Source: Camarhynchus parvulus | Taxonomy: Eukaryota; Chordata; Aves; Passeriformes; Thraupidae | Length of the DNA stretch: 64,000 nucleotides | NCBI RefSeq assembly: GCF_901933205.1 | Contig: NC_044573.1 | Coordinates: 31,989,493 to 32,053,492 of the forward strand | Direction of reading: 5' to 3' | Shown: piece by piece, positions 11,499 to 23,500 of the stretch | Layout: every line of letters starts with the position of its first letter | Numbering within the stretch: the first letter of the stretch is position 1 | Program-made: the position numbers and the translations under genes | Notes under the pieces: model-generated | What the model was told of the DNA's origin: nothing | Seen by the model: only the letters and a program-made list of their open reading frames with translations | Database searches by the model: none

Positions 11499-14400
11499 GT
11501 AAGTGGGGTAGAAGCTTGGGTAAGGAAGATTAATGCTGGAGAGCTGTCTTGGAAGGGGCCAGCATAAATCCTCAGAAAATTAAGCATATGCAAGGAGTAG
11601 CAGACAGTGACTATGGGAAAACCTGTCAGAACAAAGTAGCAGTCTTCCACTCTCTCCTACCTACAGACACAGCCAAACGCACAAGAATGGGGTTGGGGGT
11701 TGTTCATAAATAGTCTGGCTGCTGTTTGTCAGAGGCAACAGTTGAAATGTCCGTGCACAATTGCTACTTTAGCATGTGCTAAAAATGACAATGGCGTCCA
11801 GTGGCAATGGCCCCGCTGAGAACTGTCGTTCCAAGTCACAGTCATAAAACTACTGGTGGGTGGTCTTCATCTCCGTTTGTCCTCATTATCATTTCATTGT
11901 GTTTCTGTGGCCCACTGCACCATGGCACTCCCTGCATTTTAAAGCATTTCATTGACGGGGCAGTTTGACATTCATATTTATATGTCCTTGTTGTATTGCA
12001 GTGGTTTCTTCTATTCTTGGGGTCCAAGCCTTTTGTGAAATGGTGCGAGGAAGATGTGTATTCAAATCTTGGACCAATGAATTGGGTATTGTCGGGAAAT
12101 AACAGAAAGTAATGAGGATTTAAACATCCTGGACCTTATCCTGCTTCTGAGGACCTAACAGAAAGGTTTTTCTTGCCAGGGACTGAAAGCAGGGTTGTGG
12201 AAGAGGTCAGATGGGCGGCACATACCTGGTTTGGGGTTCAAGAGCAAACTCCCTGGGTTACAATGTTAACAGGAGGCAGTCTGCCTGCCCTTCTCCTCTG
12301 CCAGAAGTGCAGAACAAAGCTCCTATTGACTCCAAAATCAGAAAGTCCAAACCCTAATAATATCTCTTTTATTTCCTAATTCTTGTTTAATATGCAAGAC
12401 AAAAGCTAAGCAAAGCCTATATGCAGTTCTGTGACTGGGCAAAGCTTGAGCTGTAAAAGCAAAATGCTTGCCAAACCTGTGAAAAACAAAAACAAGAGAC
12501 AGCTTACACAGTAGAAAAGGGGAAAAGAAAACAACAAAAAACCCAAACAAACTAGTGAAACCTTAAGATTTACTTCAATTGTTTTACTTCTGCTCTTGGC
12601 TGGTGGCTCCTCTGCTTCAGGAACCGGGGCCAGAGCAGAGGATTTGTCCCCTGCCTCCCTCCCTTCCTCAGGCAGGATGGCCAGGGGCACAGCAGAGCTG
12701 GAGGGCAGAGTAAAGTGGGCAGGTGTAAAAGGCACGCAGGGCTTCTGCCATTTTGCAGGGCCAGCATGTACATGGCTGGCTTGCTGCGCAGCACATACCC
12801 TGTTCTGCATACGTCGCGCGGCACTACACGGCTCTCCCCACTTTCCAAGCTCTGCTTGTTCCAGACACATAAAGGAGCAGCTGCTGCTCATGTGTGCATG
12901 TGTAGCTGCTCAGTGAGGAGTTGAGGATGTCTCTTGGCAAATGGCAAGAGCCTTAAGTTTGCAGGTGAAATGCCACAGAAGGGAAATTAATAAGATAGGC
13001 TATAAATGTAAGGAGGGGTTTAAATGCTCTATAGATGTCTTCAAAGCATGGCAAAGCATGGCTTGCAAGCCAAACTAAAGAAAGAATAAAATACCTGACA
13101 TGGGTTTTCTGCAAATCTTCCCAAACAAAAAACTGTGTGTGGACAAGAAATCAAGGGGATAGACCAGTCTTCTCCAGAAGTTCCTCTTCCTGGAGTGTAG
13201 TTTTTATCCCTGGCGACTTTCTCACACCATTAGCAAGAATGCCAGAATGTTAGAAGAGTCCTCTTAGCCCTACAGGATCACAATTCCCTGTGTTAGCTAG
13301 AGAATAGGAGCATGCAAGAAAGAAGTGTGGAGGCATCTCACGTTGCTCTTCCAACATGGCTCAGTTCTGATCTGCAAGCTTTCAAAGCAGGATTCATCCC
13401 CTGTGCTCATTCAGCCCTTGGCCTCAGCTACTGGTGCCAAAAATGAAAGCAATGAGAGCCAAGTGGGATGACAGCTTTTGTACTGTGCTCTTTGGCCCAC
13501 TAGAAACTGGACAGTGCGACAGCAGTAAAGATGCCTTGCTCAACTGCTGTGCCTGGATCCACAGCAAGCCACCAGCAGCAATAACTGAATCCTCTACTTT
13601 TTTGCTTATATAGCAAAGAGCTGAGATGGGAAAGGTGGCTGTGGACACACATCTCTGTGGAGCATCTCTAATATGCTCTAAACTCAGGGCAGAACGTGCC
13701 TGCCTGACCCTCCTCTGTGAGACAGCGGTCATGCCCAGCAGAGCTAGCAATAGTAATACTATTGTTTAAATATTATTTGCCATGGTTGTAGCACTTTTGT
13801 TGGTGGATGACTGATGGACAAGCTGGAACTGCATTGAGCATATTCATTAAGTTTTTGGTATATTTTTACTTTTGGCTGTCAATGGTTTAGACTCATGATT
13901 TTCATCCTGTGCCTTATTTATGAGCTGTTTGGGTTGACAGTCTCCTATTTGCTACTCACCCCTCATTGAGCTGATCACCTAAAACACATAGTACCTTGTC
14001 TGTTTCTCTCTGGGTAGGTGAAACTTGTCAAAGAGAACAGTAAACAAGGAAATACCACAAACTCATAAACATTCGTGGGTTTTATGTCAATAAGAACATT
14101 ACAAAGAGCAACCAACCACTCTGACAATAGTCAACGCTCACTTCCTTAAGGAAACAACCAGAAAACACAGCAAGAAATGAGAATTCAAATAGCATTTAAG
14201 CAAATATTCACCAGTCCTGTTTTTCAGCGCTTAACCTGCTCTGTTATTTGGACCCTCTCTTTTTGGTCATGTTGGAGTCTTTCTTGGAGATAATATTAGC
14301 TTGTATTTTTAATGCTTGTGGCTGATTTCCTTAATAATTCTATTACTACTCATGCAGAAGAGGGGAGAGGTTCCCATTAAGGAGACTAACTGATTATTTG

Positions 14401-16356
14401 GTTATTATTTTGATCTGTAATTTATGCTTTTAACAGCCTAAAATAGAAATTAACTTTACACAAGGGCAAGACCTACATGTAAGAATGAGACCTGACATTT
14501 GAAACTTATTAAGCACTTTAATTTAAAAGGCAAGTTATTTCATCAAATGCAGGTAGCTTCCTCCCATATTTGGAACTGCACAGATGCTTAAGCCTTTCAC
14601 CAGACTGGGAGTATCACTCATTTTAAAGGTGAATCGCTTCCCTTCCTCAAATAACCTGCAAAAGAGAATCTGTAACAATTTTGTTGTGATTTAACTTTTT
14701 TACATTCTGCCTTGATCCGTTTAAGAAAGACTGCAAGAACATAAGACTGTTACAAAGGATTGTGAAAAGATGAATCTTGGAAGAGACTTCACAAGAAAGA
14801 CTGCTGTAAATCATGTGCAGAGACTGTCTATAGACTGCAGGGTAACATGGAAAGGCAAGAATCCTTCTTCCTAAGTACAGAAAAGACAGGTTTAAAAATG
14901 GAAGCAAGGGACACCAGAAACACTGCTGCTTTGAATGTTTAGCTGGATTTCGTGTAACACTATGTGTCACTGACATGACTCCTTCAGCATATATTCATAG
15001 GCATAAAATTTTGTGCACTGGTATTTTACATTGAGAATAGCAAAGAGAAAAATATGAACACCCTTTTGAAAAAGTGTTGCTGTTTTTTTTACTTTAATTT
15101 CATTTTGTCATTATCAGTACTGGAACTTCTGCCTGTGGATCCTGTTGTAATTAGGAGAGGTTTTGCTGTGCATTGTCCCCAGTGCCTGGCTGGCTGCTCA
15201 GAGCTTGCTTAGAAGCACTCAGCAGGGAAACAGGGTCATGTTGGGAATCAGCACGGACAGCTGTGACCCAGCATTGCCCAGTATCTGGCATCACTGAAAG
15301 GGCCCTGTTGTAGGCAGGGGAAATGCTCTGTTCCCCAGGCACTGTCACCTGTATTTACCGTATGCACACTCTGATAGGGTGCCAACAAGCTCCCCTGCTC
15401 CCTCCAACCCCATCCCACCCACTTCTCTGGGATGCTGGTCCCTGCATATCCCCTCACTCCATGGAATTGTTGCTTCCTGAGAGAATCAAGCTGCCCCTAA
15501 TGCACTCATCCCAAGATGACTGGAAGCAGCAGGTCCAGCTCTGCATGAGGAGGTACAGGCACTAAAGTCCGGGGTCCAGGAAGGTTCCTTCCAAAATGCT
15601 AGGAGTCACATCATGTTTTGAAGGCTTAATTTGGTAATTGGGCATACCCCCCTAGCCATCTGTGCTGAGCAGGATCTGCACTCCCTGGCTGGGCAGAGGC
15701 ACTTGGCTCCCCCCTGACAACAGCCTTACACCTCTGATTAGGGAGCACAGCCTCCCCGCACCCTGCTATCCCCCCATACTCTCCAGGAGAGGCAGCTCTT
15801 GCCAAGAGGGTGTTTGGGTGCCCAAATCCAGGCCAAAGGGTGGCCAGACGGGGTCACGGCAGGAGCTGATAGCAAATACAGGAGGCAGATACATCACTTT
15901 CCTACGGCACCCTCCCAGGCTTTGGGGATCTGTGGGTCAGCGAGGCAGGAGGGCTGTGTTCACATCCAAAGCTCCTCAGTATCCACCAAGTCTCTGATTT
16001 CAAGGCTTTTCTTTCAGGCCTAGGTACTGTTCGTGTACGTGGCTCCAAAACAGCATTGAACCTCAGCACCCAGAGACAACAAGAAGTGGTATTTTTTTTC
16101 CATACAGAGGTTTTTGGACATATGCTTGATGTAAGACTGTTGTGTCTTCAAAATTATCCCTCTGGAAAGAAGGGGAAGTGAGTGTGGGAATGCCTAGATG
16201 GTCTGAAAAAACGTTCAGTGTTGTTTTGATACAAGTGGCCGCATTGCATTTCATTCTGGGAGGAATATTCATGGCTAAGCTCTAAGCCTCTGATTTATAA
16301 TGGAAATACTGATAGATCCAGATCCATTTGCAGATGCTATTATAATGTTTCATCCT
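11499..16356. other. Gene-free stretch; AT-rich block may be conserved non-coding DNA
   Basis: No gene is recognised. Around 14280-14560 the sequence is AT-rich without being repetitive and carries several TAAT-type words. Conserved non-coding elements often have this texture. The rest is unique sequence with short broken frames. Confidence 0.5.
13043..13062. repeat. 10-bp tandem duplication
   Basis: CAAAGCATGG occurs twice in immediate succession. Confidence 0.85.
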
Positions 16357-16376
16357 GGGGAGGGGAGGGGGAAGGG
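16357..16376 (+). other. G-quadruplex motif
   Basis: Four G-runs (4, 4, 5 and 3 G) are separated by one or two A on the plus strand. This is a canonical intramolecular G4 pattern with very short loops. It is isolated from any CpG island. Confidence 0.8.
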
Positions 16377-19369
16377 AAACAGCCTCCTTCCCTTTTCATT
16401 TTAAATATTAGTACACTCTGATATTGATTTCATGAAGCATTTGGATGGGTCCTTATTCACAAATGAATAAAAATGAGTAAAGTCCTCAGAATCAAAGGTA
16501 AGCCAAAACTGGCACCCATAAGCACAAGGCAACCCAGAGAGCCCATCTGCAGCCAAACCATGCAGCAGACCCAGACACAGCTTAAAGGCTGGCAACAAGA
16601 CCGCCTGCAGAATCTGCCAAGGAACCAGATGCTGTTGCTTCCCAAGCTTGGCATGAGGGTTCCTGATTGCCATCCAACAAAGAGGAAAAAGAGGAATGAT
16701 ATAATGTGGTGGGATAAAACACATCCCACCTCAACCTCCTTTATTGCTCATTGAAAAAAAATTGTGGAAGATACTACTGGAAATGTATCATTGTTTTCAG
16801 AAATACATACATTAGCCACAACAATGGCCTTGCCAAATGGGAAAAGTAGGAGCTTTTTAAATGTATGTGCCATTTAAAAAAAAAAATTAAATCTTCATAT
16901 GCTGTTTTGGGTATGGATGTCTTTGTGTCTTTTGTTAACTGTTACAGTGATAACCACTAAAATGAATACAAGTGTGGCAAAAACCTTCCATTTTTTTACA
17001 GTAATATTCCAAAATCCCCTGTCTCAGCACAGCTGTCTAGATCAGATAGACCACAATGATGGCTACTGAATGTAAAGAAGACAGGATTGTAAAATGAGGT
17101 GCAGAGAAATAATAAAGGAAACAGTAAATAAAGATATGTGATGAGAAAGACATTATGAAAGAAAAGATATCAAGGCACTATACTGATAAGGGCTCTGCTT
17201 TTTCTTTAGTTGCACAAGTCTGTTGATGTAACTTGATTTCATTGGCATCACACCTGAGGAAAAACTGGAGGAGATTTGGCCCAGGCAATGTAATAAGAAA
17301 TCATGAGTTGTGTGGTTGTGCACTTGAGGATATAGAAGCCATGAGGGCACCATCAAAAACTCCAGTGGAGAGGAGGAAACAAAATAAATAAGTAAATATA
17401 TGTAAAATAATATGCTTCAGGCAGGCAAAGAAATAGGAAGCAGTATAAAAGTGATGTAAAAGAAGAAATAACAAAATACTCATAGTTACCTGAACAATAA
17501 CAGCTGTTATCATTACTCTTATCATCATCATCAAATCATATTTTGGAAAATAGCAGGTGCTTCCACAAATTATGTTTCAGGGCATCTCAAACATATTTAC
17601 AAATTCAAGTCATTTTTGCCAGAGACTTTCAGCTGAAAGAAATGCATCAGAACATGGTAGACAAACTAGTCCCATAATTTTCATTGTTAGCTTGTTTAGC
17701 ATAGTCAAAAGATTCAGGCACCTGTTAAAAAAGAGGAGGCTTCCTACAAAATCAAGGACAAGGGATCCCCTTTCATTCAATAGCACCGTTGTTAGAGTTG
17801 TCACTGAGGACAAGGAGATTCAGTTTCAATGAAACCTGTAGGGTTTCACATTTCCCACATCAGGGTGTTGTCTGAGCAGGGCTGTCATGTGGCTTCACAT
17901 CTTTTCTGGGCATGGGAAAATATTGGATATTAAACATGAGTCCTCCACATTAACAAAACTGTTCTGGCTGCTGTGATACTGGCTCGCTTCTCTCCCATTC
18001 TGTCTTCCCATCTTTTACATCCCTTACTTTTAATTAATATTTTTAACTGAAATCCTTTTATTGTAATTGTTTTAGCTTAGGAAGATGTATCATTTTCTTT
18101 ACCTCATTCATATCACTTTTATATTTTTTTTAATTCTTGTCTGTTTTGGTTCAGTCTAACTAATTTTAATTCTTTATCAAATCCAATTATTCATACTTTC
18201 AAAAACATATTCAATAAAAACATTCAACATATGCACAAACCTTCTTACACATTTTCAACAGGTTAAGTTAAAAACACAGTGAAATATGAGGTATGGAAAT
18301 ATGATTATTGTAAACAAAGAATTTAAGATAGTGAGAAATATACAGTAAAGTGTTACATACTAAAGGATATAAGGTTATTCTTGGTGCATCTAAGTCCCAA
18401 ATACATATTTATATTTACAGAGTATTATATGTGATAAATTTATTTTATGTGTAGAATCCCAGCTGTTACAAATTTCACTGCCATCCATGTTTATACACTG
18501 GGAACTGAAGAAATGTGCTACCATGACAAGGTGCATCTCAAATGGTTTCTCTCACCTTTGCACACCACTGGGAGATGTTTCCTTTTCTGGAGCGAGATAA
18601 ATATTTAGGACTAATAATAAGGAAGGCTTTGGTTTGAAAGGCTGCTATGTGTTTTTATATCTGTGTATGTGGCCTAAAAAGTCTTATGACACATTTGTTT
18701 CAAGCTGAGTATAACTCTCTTCTTAGAGGACAGCACTGCCTACTGAAGCAGTATCATAATCATGGTATGATATTATAGAATGAATTACAGCATTACAGAA
18801 AACACAGGCACTAATGAGTACTGAAGACTGTAAGCAGCATTGCCCGAGATTTTCTATTCTAAAATCTTCCTTTGTTATATTCCGACTTGGCTGAACATTC
18901 ACCATTTGAGGTAAAATTTTCCATTATGCTTGGCCGTCTCAGGCTGATAATTACAGCTCTTGTTTTGCTAAGTTTTACAAAAAAAAAAAAGAAAAAAAGC
19001 TCCTTTCTTAAATAGGGCCCTGTTCTCCTGTGAAATGAGTTCTTACATTAATTGACTGGCTTACAACTTCTTTGATGGAAGAAACAGGAAAAAATATCAG
19101 TTCTCTGAGATTTGATACCAACATGGTGTGTCAGCTTTGAAGAAGCAATCAGGTTGGTCTCGTCCCGCAAAGATGGAGTGGCGAAGCCTCAAAATCCTGC
19201 GCACAGACCTCACTCTGGGCTGGTGTCCCCACCTCCCACTCCCTCACCTTTGGTTCCCCTGGGTGCTGCTGCTGCTGCCTGCAACACCTTGCCCTTCCCA
19301 ATTTGGAGAGCGGCAGTCACTCCCCAGGCTTCAGCACTACACTGAAACCATAGGAAATCATCTTTCTCT
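16377..19369. other. AT-rich gene-free block
   Basis: The interval, and especially about 17000-18500, is markedly AT-rich, with many TTTA, ATTT and poly-A words and an A12 run at 18979-18990. It contrasts sharply with island B immediately to the right. No coding frame above 91 codons and no recognisable repeat family was seen. Confidence 0.6.
18979..18998. repeat. Poly-A run
   Basis: Twelve A, then G, then seven A. Confidence 0.9.
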
Positions 19370-20240
19370 GGGCGCTGCGGTCAAACGCGGCCTTCACGAC
19401 GAGCTCCCCTGTGCTCCTCCAGCCGCCCGGACCGCGGCACAGGGCTGTCGTGCCCGGGGCTCAGGAACAGCACCGTGCCCGGCTCCCGCGGCCGGGGGAA
19501 GTTGCGGGGGCGGTGGTGCCGGCTGTGGAGCCGGTCCCCGGCCCTGCCTGAGCCAGTCTGCTGCCTGGGCACAGCGAGCGTGCCGGGTGCCGGCGCTGGT
19601 CCCTCCGCCGAGGCCTTCTTGGCCGTGGGGGTGTCTCCAGCCGGTGGAGCACCTGGAGAGCTGGCGGCCGGCGGCAGCAGCTGTGGCAGAGCGGGGCTGC
19701 CGAGCCAGCAGGCCGGGCAGCGAGCGGCGGGGGGCACCCGGGGGGCCCCGGCCCCGCGAGCAGAGGGGAGAGCAGGCTCCGAGTTATTAACAGCTTCCCT
19801 GGAAGCCGAGCCGGGGCCGCGGCCAGGGCAGGCAGCCAGCCAGCCCAGCATCCCGGGAGGCTTCCTCGGCTGTCTTCGCCCACCTCTTTTGCTCCATCCA
19901 GTGGTGACGAGCCATCTTGGAGCCTCCAGGCTTTGAGAGTGAAGTCGAGGGCCACAGGGTGCCTCAGCCGCCCTGCCTGAGTTTTCTGCAGCCCTCACAG
20001 CAGATGCCCCAGCTCCTGCCCGGGTACCAGAGTGCCGGGAGCGCACACAGCCCCACTGTGCAGCCGTCACCCCCACGAAGAACAGGGGGCCTGGGGCTCC
20101 AACACATCTCTGATTGCAGGACAACATCGCTGCCTTACAGCCCCGGCTTTTTGTCTGACCAGCTGCCTGACCAAGCTCTCCCTGGGGTGGCGTGCCGATT
20201 TCTGTGTCGCTTCTGGGGTGAGGAGAGCAACAGGAGCCGA
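19370..20240. promoter_or_regulatory. CpG island B (candidate promoter or orphan island)
   Basis: CpG-dense, GC-rich sequence is strongest at 19375-19830 and weakens to about 20240. It starts abruptly after AT-rich DNA. Open frames run through it on both strands (minus 19381-20127; plus 19128-19790), which low stop frequency explains; their translations are low-complexity Pro/Arg/Gly/Ala sequence. A minus-strand donor-like site (AAG then GTGAGG) lies near 19245 and a plus-strand one (GTGAGG) near 20218. No coding first exon is recognisable. Confidence 0.6.
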
Positions 20241-20441
20241 GGGCAGGAGGGGCCCCTTCAGTTCAGTCTGAGCCCAGCAGGGAGTGTTGGCTGCTGGAAT
20301 GATCCCAGGCCCCAGGTTTCCAGCTGTGTCCAAGGTGAAAGCAGCCTGCAGGGGCCCTCTGCTACAGCCAGAGCAGCTTGTCAGGTGCTTAAGGTGCTCA
20401 TCACTAAGGGCAGCATTTGGCCTCCCGTCATCTGTTTGGAA

Positions 20442-20502
20442 TTTTCTTTTTTTTTTTTCCCTTCTTCTCTTCCTTTTTTTGTTTGTTTGTTTGTTTGTTT
20501 GT
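20442..20502. repeat. Pyrimidine tract followed by (TTTG)n
   Basis: A C/T tract (about 20442-20480) runs straight into about five and a half TTTG units (20480-20502). The combination resembles the complement of a poly-A tail with a microsatellite, but no retroelement body is seen. Confidence 0.85.
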
Positions 20503-23500
20503 TCCTTTGACATTCATGTCTATTTCACCAACCAGCAAACCTGTATTCTCACAATAATCTACATGTTGCCTAAAAGAAATACACATTGTCTCAGACCAGG
20601 CACCCAGCAGTGAAGAGTAAGAACCTTCATCATGCCCCCTCCTCATTCTGTCCTCTGTTACCCAGGGGCGTTTTGATGCCACAGGATAAAAATAAATAAA
20701 AGCAAGTACTTCCACTTCCTCGGAGCAGAGCTGATATGGCAGTAGCTCACTGGATGAGAGCAGCTCAGACCTGAAACGCTTTCTTCTCTGTTGGGATCAC
20801 AGCTTGAGCGTAGGCTTGTTGTGTCGGAATGGGCCTACTGTACCCAAACATCTGAGCTTTCTCCAGCTCCTAGAGGAACATTTTATACTCATTATACATG
20901 CAGCAGAATTTCAAAATATGTCCCTGGGACCAGAATGCAGGAGGAGGACATTAAAGGTTAGGAGGTAGTAGGGGAAAAGCAAAAGGAGTGAGTAATTCGG
21001 AGTTGTCTGATAACCCTTGGAGCCGTAGCCAGAATTAACCACATCGAGATGTGAAAAGGGGAGATGCGTTACTTGACATATTGCTAACAAAGAGAGGGTT
21101 TCATTGCTTTAGGTAGCTTCTAGAAGTAAAAAGCAAAGGATCAGCTCCACATCCCAGGTTTCAAAATGTTATGATCTAAGCACAGGATTCATCACTGCCA
21201 CCACTAAGAGATCATACATCCTGAAGTGTCATGAGCCATCCATGATTTGTGTCATTGCAGAGGATGATAAATCACTGCTAAAGACATAACAAGCAGCATC
21301 ATCACTGCAACACAATACATCATGATGCATCAAGATCTTTGCTAGAATATTATTTACAGTTAGCAGGGGCTTGGAATGGCAAAGCAGAAGCTGATATTAA
21401 TCTTCCCTGCATTGTGCCTTTGTGCACACTAAGGGCCCTCCCTGCCCTGGGAAAAATGGGATCTGTAACACTCGCTGATGCAATAGCCACTGATTGCATA
21501 CAAAGGGGCTGAGAGGGTTTTTATGTATAATCATGTGTATATATATATCTATGGAGAAAAGGAGCGACAGCAAGAGCAAGCGAAGTCCCATTCTTCAAAG
21601 CTTATGCTGTTCAGAACCCATCTGTAAATGCAGACATGTTAAGGTCTCTGTTCCTTGCAGTAACCTTGGGGAGAGAATTTAGTCATAAAGCTTGAGCAGA
21701 CAAGTGACTTACTTGTTTTCAAAAAAGCTCCAAAGGTCTGGAAAAGTCTTAGGAGTTCTTCCAGCTCTCACCTTGTTCAGCACATGCAAAGACTTAAACA
21801 AATTAAGCTTTACTCCCCAAACTACTTTGGGAATCACTTTAAGGGAGGTGCTAAAACACTGCTGGCACAATTAATGTTTGGGGGGGATTTCCTTAAAATT
21901 ATTCAAAAATCCCATACCCTCCAAGGACCCCACAAAACCCCCCAAACCCAGACAATTCAAACTTGTGAAAACTACTACCAGCTATTTTTATAGGAGAATC
22001 TCTGGAAACAGACTCTCACTCTGTCAATCCAGTCAAGTGTTTCTGAGGCACTGGGGACTGTGAGTTATTTCTCCTTCTTATGCAGGACATTGCTGATTTA
22101 GGTCACATCAACAGGACTAACAGTTCCATTTAAAGAAATGCTGAGATGGATAGAATGTTGGGCTTTTAAGAAAAAAAATACTTCCTTCTGGAAAGAAATC
22201 TGCATTTCTGTTGTTGATGACCTTTTTGACAACAACAACAAAAAAAAAATCTCTAGTGCTTTGCAATAGTCTGCCCAACTCCAGCCTTACTCTGTCAGTG
22301 GAGGAATATTATCCCTCTTCTGCCATCCTAAAGACAAAAGACACAAGTAAAGTGTCTTTCAGTTTTATATCAGTTACTCATCCTGTGTTTGCTTCATGAT
22401 GTGAAGCTGAACCCTCCCACAGACTTTAATTGAGTTAAATCATTGCCAGAACCTTTTAGGCTCCCTCTCACACACACTTCAATGTGTGCATCTCTGATGA
22501 GGCATGTGAGCAGAGACACGCTCCCAGGACATCTGGGCAGCAAGCCACTACCTGTGGGCTCTAAATATTTCCATGAACTATATTTCACTTGAACATTTCT
22601 TTCCTGTTTAGACAATCATCAAAGTTGGGGAGGGGAATAAGGAGGAGCCATGAGCAATTTACTGGAATATATACAGGCATTCCCCAGATTTCCCATCCTC
22701 CTCCTTAATTGGATATTATCCCTCATTAATGACTCTGTGAGAGCCTGTAGAGTACTAATTGTCTGCAATTCCTCTCTCTGTCCCTCCCCTCTCTCCTCAC
22801 AGAAATTAGTCTTTTGTTCAAGTTCATGAAGTTTAATTTCTGTTCCTCTCACTGAGATGGGGAGCACATCCAACCTTTGTTCCACCAGAGCCCTCAGAAC
22901 CTGGTGTCACCTCCCTGGGATGTTGTCTCAGGATAAGGGGAAAACCCAAAACCTCCTCCTGCTCCATTATGAGTCTCCAAAGCCCAGCTATGGCAATGCC
23001 CTCACTGCAGTCCAGCACAGCTCTGACCCGTTGCCACCTTGCACGCCCACCATGTTCCTGTTTCGCATCTTGGGCAGGCTGAAACCCAGAAGGAGAGTCA
23101 GAAGTTATCTAAGCCTTTCAAAAAAAATAAGCAAGGGCTGGGTGAACATTTGCAGCATGTCACCTCCATTTATCTTTTGAGGGCCTTGTGTTCTTTCAAA
23201 GTGAAACAGCTAATCCCAGAAGAAAAAACAAACAAACAAACAAAACTTAAGTGCCTATTAATCAAGGACTGATGTGAAAAGCAAATGGTTTTGTATGGCT
23301 CAATTATTTTGCATTAATGGCTACCTTGGTAAGATTTTGGCTGGGTTTTGGCATTTTTCTGGCTGGTATCCTGGTAGGATATTTTAGGTCCATATATTTA
23401 AAGGATGAAACCCAGTAAGCCTTCCCCTGGCACTAACAAATCCTCTGCCATGATTTTGGGTGTGATAGCCTGTTTTGACTTACAGTCTACTTGGTGAGGG

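Noticed and set aside
19381..20127. 248-codon minus frame in island B
   Set aside because: Open because of CpG-rich composition. It is overlapped by long plus frames and has no domain.
21318..21332. Overlapping palindromes CATCATGATG and TGATGCATCA
   Set aside because: Short palindromes in ATG/CAT-rich local sequence are expected by chance.
22619..22885. Coiled-coil-looking minus frame
   Set aside because: No in-frame ATG context and no flanking minus-strand splice sites. The same DNA carries a plus-strand pyrimidine tract that by itself produces Glu/Arg-rich antisense sequence.
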